Below are positions 36,765-50,935 of a DNA stretch of 64,000 nucleotides, piece by piece. The stretch is taken from assembly GCA_028554795.2 (NCBI GenBank), contig CM068831.1:58465180-58529179 (forward strand), in the 5' to 3' direction. The DNA comes from Sinohyriopsis cumingii (Eukaryota > Mollusca > Bivalvia > Unionida > Unionidae). The first letter of the stretch is position 1. The number at the start of each line of letters is the position of its first letter. The notes beneath the pieces were generated by a model, which was given only the letters and a program-made list of their open reading frames with translations, did not search any database and was not told the origin of the DNA. Made by a program: the position numbers and the translations under genes.

Positions 36765-38698
36765 TCATTAAGTGGCCATTTCTGATGTATGGCGTGATTT
36801 TTAAAACCCTTTCCAGTATATATCCCAACATATAATTGAAATCGAGTCTTAAATAAGGATGATTTCAACTGTAAGAATTTGAAGGTTCTCGGGGTAAAAC
36901 ACGCTTCGTTAATAATGTAAATCGCACAAATTAAGTAATTGACTGCTTTTAAAGCTATTTACTCTCGAATAACGCAGGTTATAGGAGGTGTGATTGGGTC
37001 CTCCATTTCCAGCAAATTTCGGTGCGTAGCCAACTTCAGATGGTCAAACTAATTACAGGTTTAAGGTCGTCTGATTTATTATGACAACCGGCATTCATTC
37101 ATGGCTTCATACTGCGGAAAGATTCTCCCTCTAAGGGACTTTTGGCACCAGTCAAGTCAATATTTACACTTTGAAAGAACGCCATCTTGGAAATAAATGC
37201 TTGCATCTGCCATTGTTTTGTCAAGAACATTTTGCCTTCATAATAGACCTAATTCACATATCGGCCATATTGATTTTAAAACGAGGCGGTGACTCACGCA
37301 AACAAATGACGGTGCAACATGTGGTTGGTAACATGAATTCACAAAACGTTTGTACATTATATATAACATAGATTATAAAATAAAATCAACGATGTGAACC
37401 ACAAGAGTATATAAACCAAACGAAAAACTTAGTGTTATGATGAGCTTCTGAGAAACGAATGAGTAATTTTCCTGATTCCTTCCTCGCTTCCTATGGATTA
37501 GCTTTACTCTTTTAAAGTGGGTTTGTCCTCATTTCAGACACTGATGGTAGAACATCTTGGACAACACTGATACCCGACTGTGTGCTATATATTAGGCTCT
37601 GCGTGATCTTCTTTTCTAGATCAAACAAGGTCCTCAGTCTAATGTGTCGATGTCATCATTTTTCATTCATAGCTAGTTAAGAAAAAAATTACGAACTATT
37701 GACTCCTTGTTGAGGTTCACTAATATAATCTATGTTGGGGTTTGCACAGAGAGAAGGAAATTACAGTCTAGGGGTTACATTATTTGCCGGTCCACTTGAG
37801 AAAACTTTCGGCCCATTGGACTTGTACTAGCTTCTCGTGGTCGAACAAACAAATACACTAAAGTAAACCTTCTAATTATGTATTATTACCTCCACCACAG
37901 TAACCATGGCAACAAATTGTCATTTATTTTGCTGTGCTCATCAGGCATTATAAATCAAAGTTGTATGTAGTACACCAATCACTGCAAGATATATTTATAA
38001 TTTGACGTAAGGTTGTTCCATTCTATGTGATCATTTTTCAATACCCCATGCAGTTCTGCATTTTGTTGTATAAAATAAAGGAATTGTCACGCTTATGCAG
38101 TAGCACTAACTGAATTGAACTTTAGGTTAGTAAAATGAAAATCACCGTTTCTGAAAATTAACTGGTCAAACCAATAATTTTTTCCATGTTACTGCACTAA
38201 TTCAGTTTAAACTTCCGCACGTGTCTCTTTTAAGCTAAGATTTATAAAAACAACGAGTGTAGAATTTTTTGTCTCTGCCAACCAACACATAGATGGAAGG
38301 AGGAAACTATACGCTCGAAGGAATTTTATGCATTTTTATCCAATATCAAAGCATTTTGCAAAATGATAATAAAAATACCAAATATTCCAAGACGGCTGAT
38401 TTTTACATTTTATTTTCATCAATGAAGAAAGGTGATTACAATGTGATAAGAATATGGTGAGTATTTTTCATAACAAACATGGATTAGTGTGTCTTTAAGT
38501 GTAAGTACAATTAACTTAAATTAAAAGATCGTTCATTTCAAAGGTTGGATTTATGTTGTCCAATTAATTATAACATAAGTGAATAAAACTAATAAAAATA
38601 TGGTATCTTTCCATGATTCGCCATCTGCTAGAGTCCTATTTTATGAAAAGGTATTGAACAGATTGCTGAAAAAATATTATATTCGTTTAAGATGCCCC
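36765..38698. other. Non-coding host DNA
   Basis: No supported gene. It probably contains the 3' UTR of the EF-hand gene at its right edge. Confidence 0.4.
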
Positions 38699-41600
38699 TC
38701 ACGCCTCCGAAGCTATATCCCATGTCTTGTTCGAGGGTGGTGTTTCCTCACTTGACTGAGTGGCATTAAAGATGTCTTGAACCACTGCCGCCGGTGAAGA
38801 GGAGGAGAGTTTCGGTGTGGTAGCATCCTGCACTGCCTTGCGGCCTTGGTTCTCAATAATGCTATTTATCTTTGCTGCCATCTCATCTGCAGACAGATAA
38901 GTGTAAGGTGTTTAATTTGTGTATGACTTTGGATATTAATGCAGTAAAACAGGTCTGAAGACATTCATTTCTTTCAAGTAAGTTTGCATTAATGATTGGC
39001 AGTATTTGAAATCGTAATATGATTATCTGCGTTACTAAATAAATATTTGAACCACAACCTGAAAATATCTTTTGCTCTCAACAAGCAGAAATTTCTTCCC
39101 CAGGAATCTAACATAATATCGATCTGATTAAATCTGATCTCCGCTGTTATATGTGGAGATCTGACGACGACCGCTTAAGGTTCATGCTCTAGTGACCTTT
39201 GAATTAGCCAATGGAAATGCAGTTTTCAAAATCGGAAAGTAAATAAAATCGTTCGGAACACATTCAAGCTCTTCATCCACACTGTTCAGTCCCCGAACGC
39301 GAAGATATAAGACTTCATCTGATTGGTTGATAAAATTAGCGGGTATGGTAATAACATAGTTTACCAGAACATGACCCCTAAGCGGCCGCTGTGAAGTCTT
39401 CATGTATTACAGTGGAGATCTGAGTCTCATCAGATTTACGTAACATAGACCGTGTAACTGGAGGAAGTGATTTGAAGTAAAATATCTTCTGGGATATAAA
39501 TCTTTATTGGCGTTTTTAAAAACAAGATTTCCAAATGTTTCACGTTGTACATAGTAAGTAGGATAAAATTCTATATCATAAGGCGTAGAATGCATCGTGC
39601 ACCGAATTACTTAATTCCCATTGTAATACCTTTGAGTGTAGATAGAAATCGGAACTTAACTTACTTGTAAACACAAATGGCGCAGTTTCAAACTCATCCA
39701 TATCCAGCATATTATCTCCTGAAAAAAGTAAACAAGATTTCAAAAATGAATTGATAAGAATATTTGTATTCAAGAATTTCACCGGACATACATTGATAAA
39801 AGTCATCGGACATGCATACAATACATTAAATCAACAACAGTTCTAACCCTAAGAAAAGCTGCTTAAGAATTAGAATTCGAACCTTTCGCAATAATACGGA
39901 TTCAATTCTTCATCATCTGAACTAAAATAGTTGTCGAAACTTTCTTGCTTTCCATATGTCCTGCATCGTAAGTTGTCAGTATTTAGTTCGGAAAAACATA
40001 AGCCTATTTATATAAGCATAATTAGGACTACGGGTGGCAGAGTGGCCTAAAGCGCTTGCCTATGCTAATCATTAGCATCTCACCTCTTGCGCATGGTTTC
40101 GAGACTTTTGCCAGGCTAATGTGGGTATGTATGAAAGCTTGCCAACAGCTCCCGGTGGGTTGGTGGTTCTTACCGTTGTCTTCTGGGATCTTTCTCCACC
40201 GGTTGCATTGGCCACCATGTTTAGCCAATCCTGTGTTGAAAAATGACGTTAAACCCACAAAATGAAGCTTCATCCATGTATATATAAATTACATCAAGAT
40301 GGATGGATGGATGAATGGATGGATGGATGGCTGGCTGGATGGATATGGATATATTCATCTATCCTTTCACTATCTACATTAGATAAAGGGAACTTCTGTG
40401 TAGTTGCCTGAGTGACACATATTTTGCTTTGAAACAATGTCCCTAGTTAAATGACATGTCTGGTTGCTTCTCAAAATTATCAGTGAATTACAACTTACCA
40501 TCAACATCAGCAAATTTGAATATATCGTAGACCTCCACTAATGGCACACTCTCGGCTCTCGAAAACTCCTCTGGTGATATCAATTTGTCTCCATTCAGGT
40601 CGTAATGACTGAAATCCTTAGACATGGGCTGAACTCTGTACTGAACGTCTGACATAACGAAATCGGGAATCTACGGATACAAATATGAATCTTAATATGA
40701 CTGGTCTTGAACATGGAAACTAGTTGAAAATGCTGAAGTAATGGAACGATAAGGCAGCGTTTTAAACAAATACGGACATTCGAAGAAATGGATTGTTAAC
40801 CCCAAATTCTGAAATCCAAGCAAATCTACGTTTGCGTAAACGAGATAACACCCTTCTTAATAACTGCAGTTTAATAAATTTGCCCAAAATGTATGGAGCT
40901 CACGTTAATGCACCTCATCAATAAATCTACTGTGGTGTGATCGTCATGTTTCCAGTACTGCTAATATTTCCGTATTTTGCTTATGTTTCCAATACTCTGG
41001 TATATGAACATGTATCCGGTACTCCAGCTAGATGCGCATGTTTCATCCAATCATAAAAAGTTGTCTTTTAAATTGTCATGCAAAAGACAATTTATTTATC
41101 GCATCTGCCTTCTTGGTTTATTCAAAATTAACCTACTTTTGCTGCTAATAATGACACATTGAACAGCATTGAAGAAAATGGTGCATTCTTTTGTTATGTG
41201 TATTTAATTTGCATTGTTTGTTATTTTCATTTTCATTTTTTAATAATTTTTATATGCTATTGTAATGCAACATTGTATGTTTGAATGAACTTTGTCAAAA
41301 ATCAAGTTTATTTTTTCTTGACCCAACTTATTTTGTTTTACAATTCTGTAACGACTAGTAGACAGCTAAAATATTGTCTGTGTGTATGGGTTTAATATCA
41401 AGATCATTATTAATATTATTAAACAAATTTATTTGTGTCTGGGTCTAGGTTATTGGAATTCCCCTACAATTTTCCTGGTGTACATGACATAGTCCAAATT
41501 ATATATTATAATTTTAGTAGTAGACTTGTATTTACAACTAAGATTTTAATTTGTAAACAGTCTGAACCTTTCAAAAGGTCATTTTCCTTTAGGTAAGGTG

Positions 41601-42334
41601 TTGTTTTAGAAAATGTTATCATGTGACCTGAGGTCAAATAGAAGACTATATAATATTGTTACTGGAAAGATTATTCATTCGTGCTTTAAGATCTAGCATA
41701 ATCAATTTTGCATTTTTGTTGTATTTAGAAGTTCATTTGGACTAGAATATATTTATTCAAATTATTTAATTATGTGACTATTTTCTCTTGAAATATAGAG
41801 TGCTCATAAAAAAGATAATATTCTTGGACAGAGACATTCACTTGGATTTAGAGTGAATTCAAACCTGGAATTATATTATTGTGTTTCAACAAAATACTGC
41901 TGGTAAAACAACACAATACAGGCCGCCACAAGCATATCAACGCCTTCAGCGTTGAACTTAATTTGGATTTCCACTAAAGTTTATTCAGAACATTAAATGA
42001 TTAGGAGTTGTGTCTGTAATTCTAGGATTATTCCGGGATTTAATTCGCAATACCTTAAGTTCTTTTAAAATTTTCACTTTGTATTCTATAAATATTTTTT
42101 TTAATTTTACAAAGCTTGTTGCTTTTCTTTCTTTTCTGTTACTTATTTTAAGATCATAGACTCGTAACACATTATTTTAATGCAGTTTGCTGAAAATATA
42201 GTATCGAGACTTTATTGTATGCATGCAATAGTGACGTTAATTGTTCGGCTGAACAAATAGTTTCGTGTGTGTGCATGTGTGTGTGTCTTTGATGTACACT
42301 ATGTCTATCGAATATGGACTGAAATAACATCATC

Positions 42335-42384
<50 letters not shown>

Positions 42385-43863
42385 GTATCTATGAAACTGT
42401 TTCCTCAGTTCACACTCGGTATTAGACCCTCAATGATTTCCTGTAATGTATCATTTCTACGAGAGCATTGCCTTATGAAAATAGTTTACCTGTTGTACAA
42501 TATAATTCTTGCTGTTTTTGAAATAATCTGTAACAACGCTCACTTACACTTCTTTTGCACAGCTTTTTGCATCCAATATGACAACCAACTCCTGCGATGG
42601 CAGGGTTCAATCCCACGGATGTACCGAGAACTGGACACGCCTTAGGACAAGTGAATCTGCATATAGGTTTGACAACGTCCCGTATCGCTCTGCCAACCCG
42701 TCTCACGGCATTGACTACTCGGTCTTTCAAACGCCGGAATCTAAACGCTTCGGAGTCGTCCAGTAATACAGAGGTCAGAGCCAATAAGAACAAAAACGCC
42801 TTGAAATATGGCATTATTGAAAACGACATGAAAATATACATTATAAGCAAAGGGATTTAGTTACTCTAATGAAAGTAAACGCTTCTTCTTAAGAAAATAT
42901 TAACAGTTTATGAGTAAAAACGAAAGCAAGAATGAGAAAGAATGAGATAAAATATCAATAAACGACTTGATTTCTTTGAATAACCTACCGTTTATACTCG
43001 CTTATAAGACGTTTCCAACTGCTAACTATACAGACCTAGATCTGATATTGCATAATGCGCCGGCAGATCAGGGTCTGTGCTTTTTGTTTAGAGTAATCAG
43101 TAGAACAAGCATTATTGATCCTGATATGCAGGCGGAACATTCTACTGCAGATCTGGATTTTGTTGGCAGTTTGATCATATCTATAAGCGGCTATATACGG
43201 TAGAGATATTTTTATGTTTGGCAAATGATTAGTAAACGCTAAGTAATGCGGTACAAAAGTATCGAAAGTGCGTGCTTAAATATGTGTTAGAACCAAAACG
43301 AGACAGCAGCTAATATATCCGTATCCTCTGATTGGCCATAATGTTTGCAGGAATAACATTTACAATAAATTAAGTTCAAAAGGCATTAGATTTTTAAAGA
43401 GAGAAAAAATACATTCAAAAAGCTCGTTAAGTTGAAGACCTGACTTTCGCTCTATGTCATTTGCAATGTCATGGAAAGATTTAACGTGGCTGTGTGGTTA
43501 AAGACCTTCAAAAATTGAAAGACATGTAAATGGACAGAAATAAAGGTAATTATTTTTCGAAGAATGCATGAAGATGAGGCAGCCGGCATGGTTACTGCAT
43601 CAAAGTATGCTAAATAGATGATGCGGTAAAAATAGTCAAACGTTATTGCCAATATGAGGACAATAGGATAGAAAAATGCCATAGTTTGTCAAAAGTAAAA
43701 GAAAATTTGCTAAACCGACAAAGGGTTGCTTGCTTAACAGAATGTATTTAAATGTCATGAATAATTATTTAACTACGAGGGATTAACGTTATCACAACAC
43801 GATTCCCGCATTTCGAAATGTGATCCCCAAACGTCGAGGTAATGCCGTTGTGTTTTTGTGAGA

Positions 43864-43898
<35 letters not shown>

Positions 43899-44688
43899 CG
43901 CGCTTTCACGTGTACTTACAATATCCTTTTTACCGGGACGGGTCGTTTTTAAACTAAATCCCATGCGGTTTGTATTCTCTTATATACAGGAGGTGATATG
44001 GCTTCTTCGAAATAGAAAAATCCATATTATTTCGATCGCTTAAGCGAGCACAAACAAAATACAGTGCGTAACAAGGATGTGGGAAAGAAGCTAGATGACG
44101 TACGGTGTGCGTAACCCATTGGTACCTTATGTGACCCTGAAAAACTGTGTGACACTGAACTTAGTCATAACGTACCAACATGAAGAAGTAACGGGTGTTG
44201 GGGAACTTGGCCACTGGGTGATTATGCCAAGGTAATTCTATCCATTATGCAAACTCGGTTTGAAGTGTCATAATTGTTTTTAAATATAAAAGTTCCTTTA
44301 ATGATGGCCTTATCCATTTGTACCTTATTGTAAAAAGAGGGCTGTTTTACTTCATAAAAGCATTACACAATTTGTCAAGTTATTGTGGCTCCGTCGACAT
44401 TTACGCCTGCCAATCCATTATAAAAAATATGCGTGATATGCGTTATTAATATTCCCATTCCTTTGATTGGAGGACTGAGATTCCGCAACGAATCATCAAT
44501 CAGATATATCATACTTGATGATTTTAAAACGTGGAATGCATCATTCTTGTGCGCAGATTTATGATAAACACAACTCAGACTATTAAAATTTATATTTTAT
44601 GTTGAGGGAGGAATGTTTCCTAGATTTGCCTATATTTACAGTACAAAAACGAGAGAGAGAGAAAGAGAGAGAGATGCACAAACCATTA

Positions 44689-44770
<82 letters not shown>

Positions 44771-46181
44771 GCCAATGAACAGTACTGGCTTAAGCGCATT
44801 CGACTCATACAATATTTCGTGAAAGCAACTATCCTAATCTACCGTCCAGACAACCCCAAAGTAGGTAAAATTTTATCCGGAAACACTGGCCCATCGTGGA
44901 ATTGTGTGCCATACGAACACTAATCCTCAAGAAGAAAAAAACAGTAGTCACGTGCCAGAAACCCCCCAAAAATGTCATGGACATCCTTGTCAGGGCGAAG
45001 TTTTCACAATCACTACCCAAGACCACGCTAGTAAATCTGGCCCCTGTGGCGATAAAAAAGGTGCAAAACCGGTCAACATATGATAGAGACCAGAATATTT
45101 TCTAGCACAGCGACTAGCGAGTAACTGAACAAACATGGTACAAAACAGAACGTGCAAAACACAGAATGTAATTTATCTCAACACATGTAAGATCTGTAGC
45201 CTTCATTATGTCGGAGAAACTGAAACGTTACACAAAAGGATCAATCTTCACAGATCTGATAGGATGATAAAGAACATGTACAGAAGTCCAGTTGCACAAC
45301 ACTTTTCTTCCCGTGGGCACACATTCAGTGTTGTAACACTTATTGCAATTGCTCACAACCCCAACCGGATTTGCGAAACCAGGAATGAGGACTAATAAAA
45401 GAAGCTACTCACAAATACAATCGTCATCTTTTTACAGCCGATGCATTTCATTTAAATAATTATTTCCATCTGCTTATGATTCACCCAATACCCAATAATT
45501 ACTACTAAAACAATGAAATATATGGGATCGAATTTGCTGTTAAGCAAAGTTACAGCTTTAAAAAAGATGGCGATATGGCTCATCTATTTCTAAGTCAATA
45601 TAAAATATAAATATAAATATTTTTCAGCCTCAGCATGAAGTTCAAGTCAACTAGTTGAAACATTAAAACTTTCAAGCTTTTGTTCCTTTAGAAATAGTCA
45701 TGTACACATTTTTGACGTCAACGCGTTTTGCGTTTTCTGTTTGTCTTGCCAGTGTTTTGTATTTGACTTTAAAAAAGACCCATTTAGAGACAAAAGCGTA
45801 CAGATTAGTTAAAAACTAGTTTTGCACTGTTCTTTGTCACTGTCAGTTTATTGCATTTATCTTAATCAATCTCAGAGACACGCGATTCCTTGCTGCATAT
45901 ATGTGTGTGTGTGTGTGTGTGTCCATGTTTTTCCTTTATATTCAAAATATACAGCACCCTACGATGTTCAACACGTTCCGTATCGAAACTTTTCGATATC
46001 AAATACTTTCCTTTTAAGGAAAATGAATTTTATATAAAGAATACAAGAAAGATACGCTATAGGAACTAGACTAACTTACCGTAAACCATATTCCAAATGC
46101 AGTATGCGCCTCAAAGCTTTCCATTGAGGAACATGCAAGATTGAGCAGTATCGTTAGTGGAATAACAAAGGGCCTGAACAT
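38699..46181 (-). CDS. Secreted EF-hand calcium-binding protein, four exons
   Basis: Exons inferred at 46181-46080, 40670-40499, 39718-39665 and 38886-38699, all with GT-AG borders and matching phases (0, 1, 1), giving 171 residues. Exon 1 encodes a signal peptide (start MFRPFVIPLTILL). Exon 2 carries an EF-hand loop DLNGDKLISPEE. The second loop, DVDGDNMLDMDE, is split across exons 2 and 3 and has all acidic ligands. Exon 4 is Ser/Pro-rich and low-complexity. It probably binds calcium outside the cell or in the secretory pathway. The long first intron (5.4 kb) contains the cysteine-rich exon at 42490 and a Penelope-like remnant. Confidence 0.7.
40026..40262 (+). repeat. tRNA-derived SINE
   Basis: Head TGGCAGAGTGGCCTAA (Ser/Leu-tRNA-like A-box) with a degenerate B-box GGTTTCGAGAC about 50 nt on, a non-tRNA body, and an end GACGTTAAACCCACAAAAT. 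It lies in an intron of the EF-hand gene, followed by GGAT repeats. Confidence 0.7.
40300..40350. repeat. (GGAT)n microsatellite
   Basis: TGGA/TGGC tetranucleotide repeats. Confidence 0.85.
41990..42175 (+). repeat. Dispersed repeat, copy 1
   Basis: TTCTAGGATTATT, then AAGTTCTT, a T-rich block and TGTTAC...CGTAACA, matched in order by 60345-60515. Ends in CGTAACA in both. Could be an LTR or non-autonomous element end; not identified. Confidence 0.4.
42346..42384. repeat. (ATT)n microsatellite
   Basis: About 13 units. Confidence 0.9.
42490..42814 (-). CDS. Exon of a cationic cysteine-rich secreted peptide
   Basis: From Met at 42814 there is a clear signal peptide (hydrophobic core FLFLLALTSVLL), then a strongly basic, Arg-rich amphipathic stretch (about residues 22-45), then a domain with eight cysteines (C-x3-C-x3-C, GC-x3-GC, two more). 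A splice donor ACAG|GTAAAC ends the exon at 42490. The combination suggests an antimicrobial-type peptide, though I cannot name the family. It lies within the first intron of the EF-hand gene on the same strand and has not been placed in that transcript. Confidence 0.55.
43864..43895. repeat. (GT)n microsatellite
   Basis: About 15 GT units. Confidence 0.9.
44691..44764. repeat. (AT)n microsatellite
   Basis: Uninterrupted AT repeats, preceded by a short GA-rich tract at 44650. Confidence 0.95.
44820..45400 (+). mobile_element. Penelope-like element remnant with GIY-YIG endonuclease
   Basis: Frames carry NVMDILVRAKF (about 44970-45005) and then CKTQNVIYLNTCKICSLHYVG (about 45155-45215), with RSPVAQHFSSRGHTF further on. 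This is the linker and GIY-YIG endonuclease end of Penelope-like retroelements. Stops break the frame between the parts, and no reverse transcriptase is visible. Downstream sequence (45480-45890) matches the inverted repeats at 29.3-30.4 kb. Confidence 0.75.
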
Positions 46182-46189
46182 TCCGTGCG

Positions 46190-48588
46190 AGTTGATGCTA
46201 CAATGCTAAAGCATGTACCATTTTAAAAACCATGTACAAGTTTTAACCATCAACCTAAGCGAATGTTGAATTTCATTTCAAAGAGCCTTCATAAATAATC
46301 TGACACTGAGCTCGAACTACAGTTGAATATTGGTGACTTCTTCCCAACTGTAGTTCTGTTCTTCTTACATTTTCTCTGTTTCTATGGTAACCCTGCGAGA
46401 TTTATTACAAAGTTTCTGTAAGCGTTCCTTTCTCGACGATACTGTTGTAACTATATAACCGGGTGGGATTTCGGATTTACAGCAGAACACTTGATGGTGA
46501 TAAAAATATAATGTTTAATGACGAATGACTTGAATGAGAAAAGAATTATGATTAATACGTGCGTATTATATCCAAATATTGGATCAATTAACATAATCCG
46601 ACGAAATAAATAATGAAAATACAAATAAATGACCTTACACAGTACAAGGACAAGGAGTGAATAATTCACAGTGATTTCACAACGAAAGAATGATGTGTTT
46701 TACTCAAATAGTAAAACTATGGTATTTTACTCATATAGTGAAAAAGATGAAAACAAAGGGAGAGATGTACAAAATATCTTTACAGTCCAAAAAAAAAAAA
46801 AAAAAAAAAAAACCACACACTGGATATTACAAACCCCAAAGATTAGCCCACGACTAAAAGATTACATGCATGGAATTACACACTCCGTCAATCAAGTAGT
46901 TAGTATTCCAGGTCGGTCAATCAAGCAATCAGCGCCCATCAGTCTGGGTCAGCAACGCCCGATCACCTGCTATTCGACTAGCAACACTTTACTCAGCTCT
47001 ACGGCTGCAGTGGTTCAGCTTCACAGCTGCTATGATCAACTTCTATGGTTAGCTCTGCAGCTGGTACCACGTAGACTCCAATCACTCCGAAAACTCTGAT
47101 CACTCTTGATCACTCTAGACATCACTCCGATCACTTGGTCAGCTTAAAATACATCTAACACCGTGTACTATGCATGACACGGGCATATCCGATTAAACGT
47201 AATGACTTTATATACAGCTAAAGATATGCCAGTCCTTGAAGTAGACCGCTCACTGACAAGACGTTACGTAATGTAAAGATTTGACCTAAGGTGAGGTATT
47301 TATACACAGACGATGCCGCAATATATCGTCTGTGCGCTGGAATTATTCGGCATAAGATGAACCGAGCTCACTATTTCGAAATATTGTACAATATACAGAA
47401 ATCACCATCGGGTATCGTTGTACAAAAAAAACGAAACCCGAGTACATGTATTGAATAAATAAAAGGATTTATAAACTTCTTTATAAACTGTAGCCAGTGC
47501 TATGCTTAGATGCTGGTAATTCTAAAGGACGAGATTTAGTTACTTTTTGAACATCTATCAATGCGTTACCAAGGGCCACTTGTTTTCAGCGTTAAGCGTT
47601 TTATTTACGTTTTATGTTCTTAAAATTTGCTTCTTTACAACACGAATGTTTTTTAACTATAAACTTTGTTCGGTTGAAAGTTATTGTAATACACCTACGA
47701 TATAGGCTATGTGTATTTATGTATATGTTCATACCGTTGTTTTATTTCAATGAGCATTTGTTTGATTATGGGGAGTCCGTGTTGTGAACAGAATTTCTCA
47801 ACCCGAATAACTTCTAGGAGTACACTTCATAATGTATCATATTCACTAGACTTTGCGACAGCAGAAATTAATTTATAAACATAGGGAATTCTCTGGTATA
47901 TGGATCTAGTAATTTGATATAATAAGAATTCTTTCTATTGGATGTGTTGGGCATGTTTCTACTGTTTGGTGTGAAGTACTTTAGGCAAGTAGAGGCGAAC
48001 TATTGTAGCATTTGTGCGTTTAATAACCCTTCAGTTGAGCTCTTGGAAATAAAGGAATCATGGACTTCAAGGTGTTTGACTCGTTCGGTATGAGACCGGT
48101 TCAGTGCAACCTTATCGTATTTCTGGAGTATATAAGCAAAAGGCTATTGGTTTGAAACTGAAATTTGTTCTGAAATCGTCATTGGACAATTGTCCCTGTT
48201 TCCATGTGGAAGTTTTATAGGAAATCTTGCTAAAGAATCATGTTTACATTTGTTCAAAGTTAAGATACATGCTCAATTCTTTTTCTTATGAGAGTTGAAT
48301 CAGAGATAGTTTTAAACTAATGGAACGTTTGTATATTTTGACTTTTGAATAGTAGCTGGAGCGGGGAAATGTATATGTCAAGATATCGTTTAATATTTTA
48401 AACAATAATATTAGTGTCTATTTGCATACCTACTTCCAAAACTCCAAGGATTCTTATATATTTGAAGTGTTACCAGTTTAGAAAACTATTAGTATACAAA
48501 ACTTCTATTTTGGGCCACCCGACTTCCTATCCTTTGTTATTTTTTAAAACCCTAAGCCAACCTTTCTCCTATCGTCCAACAGTTTTGT
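46190..48588. other. Non-coding host DNA
   Basis: No supported gene upstream of the EF-hand start. A poly(A) run lies at 46789-46812. Confidence 0.4.
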
Positions 48589-48831
48589 CATAAAGACCCT
48601 GCGCCACCTATATGTTTATCAATCATCTTGTTCTCTGCCCACCACACGATGAAATTATTTTTTCTTCACAAAATCCCTAGGCCACCTTTCGTTTCCCATA
48701 CATCAATACTCCACCCACCACACGATGAAAAGAATTGGTTTTCACAAAAACCCTAGAATGTACATGTTCTATCAACAAAATTATTCACAGTAGTAATAGA
48801 CCATCGAAACTCAAAACATTAACAGAACCAC

Positions 48832-48867
<36 letters not shown>

Positions 48868-48945
48868 GATTCACAGTAGTAATAGACCATCGAAACTCAA
48901 AACATTAACAGAACCACTATAATAATAATAATAATAATAATAATG
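48589..48945. repeat. Duplicated blocks and (TAA)n tracts
   Basis: 48589-48662 is repeated nearly exactly at 49807-49880. A second block (TTCACAGTAGTAATAGACC and onwards to ACAGAACCACTA) occurs at about 48785 and again at about 48869, each copy ending in (TAA)n (48833-48863, 48920-48944). Confidence 0.75.
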
Positions 48946-49236
48946 AGGACTTTGTATAGAAACTCTAAGCGCTTTACAACATTAAACAACACCTATAAGA
49001 TAAAAAACGTATATAATGATATGATTACAAAAACAAACACCATGAAATTAGAAAACATAAAAAACATGCTGAGAATATTTAAGGTAGGAAACATTATTAG
49101 GTCTTTAAGTTTGTTCTTGCAGTCGAAAAAAATGAGATTTGAGAGCACTCTTGAATGGGATCACTGTGTCTTTGTGTCTAGGTTCAGTGAGCAATTCATT
49201 TCACTTTGCTGGGCCCTGGAATGCAAAAGAACGCTG

Positions 49237-49800
49237 TCAATATGACTTTGTTTTCATAATGGGAATAATGAGTATATGATTGCCAGAAGAGGAGCGTAAG
49301 TATCTTGCTGGTGTATAAACATGGGTGAGGTCGGATAGGTACGTTGGACTAGAGTCCGTCAGTGAAACGTAGCACAGAGAACAAATTTTGTGTTTGATTC
49401 TGGATCGAATGGATAGCCAGTGTAGGGTACAGAGCAGCGGGGAGGTGTGCTCTGATCGTGGTACTCTAAGTATGATCCGAGCAGCTGTGTTTTGAACTTT
49501 TTGAAGTTTCTGGAGTAGATATTGAAATGAACCAGACAGAATTGAGTTACAATAGTCCAGTCTTGAAAGTACTAGCGAACACACAAGTGTTTTAGTGGCA
49601 TCAACTGAAAGATATTTGCGAATGGAGCTGATGCGTCTGAGCTTAAGTTACGCAGCCTTGCATATGTCCATGACATGTTGGTGCAATGTGAGAGTACTGT
49701 CCAGAGTAACACCTAGGTTTCGTACTGATTGTGTGAATTTAATGTTGGTGTTGCTGATATTTATTGTTTGAGGTAAAGGATGTGAATGAGAAAGTGTTTG
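49237..49800 (-). mobile_element. Non-LTR retrotransposon fragment
   Basis: Minus-strand frames read VRNLGVTLDSTLTL, then LVLSRLDYCNSIL, LQKVQNTAARI, LHWLSIRSRIKHK and YLSDL, the well-known C-terminal part of LINE reverse transcriptases. A stop (TAA, near 49660) interrupts the first part. It is a 5'-truncated, dead copy flanked by 74-bp direct repeats. Confidence 0.8.
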
Positions 49801-50588
49801 TGTTGTCATAAAGACCCTGCGCCACCTATCTGTTTTTCAATCATCTTGTTCTCTGCCCACCACACGATGAAATTATTTTTATGCCACTATGTTACCAACC
49901 ACCAACAATTTCACAAGTACGGTTATAGAAAGAACTAGACCCAACTTTTAGACTTATATAACCAGCTCCCAGATTCAGACAATTGGCACAGATAACCAAC
50001 ACCTGCAAGACAGCTTAGATAAGCATGCTTCGTTAAATAAACATTCGAGTATACCTTCTACATAAAACCATGATATCCCAGTCTGAGTACATCACTATAT
50101 CCTCGGTAATAGAGACAGAAAATTAAACCAAATAGAACCCATACAAATGGATTCTTAATCAGGTTTTGCGATAATGTAGGTAATCAATAATTATGACAAG
50201 TTTAGCCGCAATAATTAGTCTGTGTATATAGGCGTATTAAAAACACGCAGGTAAATACTGTAACACAAGTTTATACCTAGCATATTTACATGACATACTA
50301 CAGACACAAATAGTGAATACTAATTACAACATTCAGTAACTGAATGCCGTATATATCATTAACATAAGAACTTAAACGTTATTATTTGAAAACATTTCGA
50401 GGTTTGGTTGACTAGTTCTTTGCTGGTTTTATTTTTAAGAAAACGATATGTAATATAAGGGTTAAGTTTGGTCCCTAATGAGATCCAGATAAAAATTGCC
50501 GTCTCTCTTCCTTAATTATGCATTTCATTTCAATCCAGGACTGCTCTCAGTAAAGGAGGCAAAGAATGGTTTTCTCCTATAATCGTGG

Positions 50589-50748
<160 letters not shown>

Positions 50749-50935
50749 TAAATTATGAATATTTCGCAATATGCATACTAGTCAGTCATAGAGCATGTAA
50801 AACTTAAAACATCATTTTTGTTTTTCAGCCTTATTTAAATCAAGTGTATATTTTCATTAGGCTTGGTTGATTACTTCTGTCACCTTGTTTCGTTTTAATT
50901 TATAACGTTTCGCTCAGGTTTATGTTTAGTATTCA

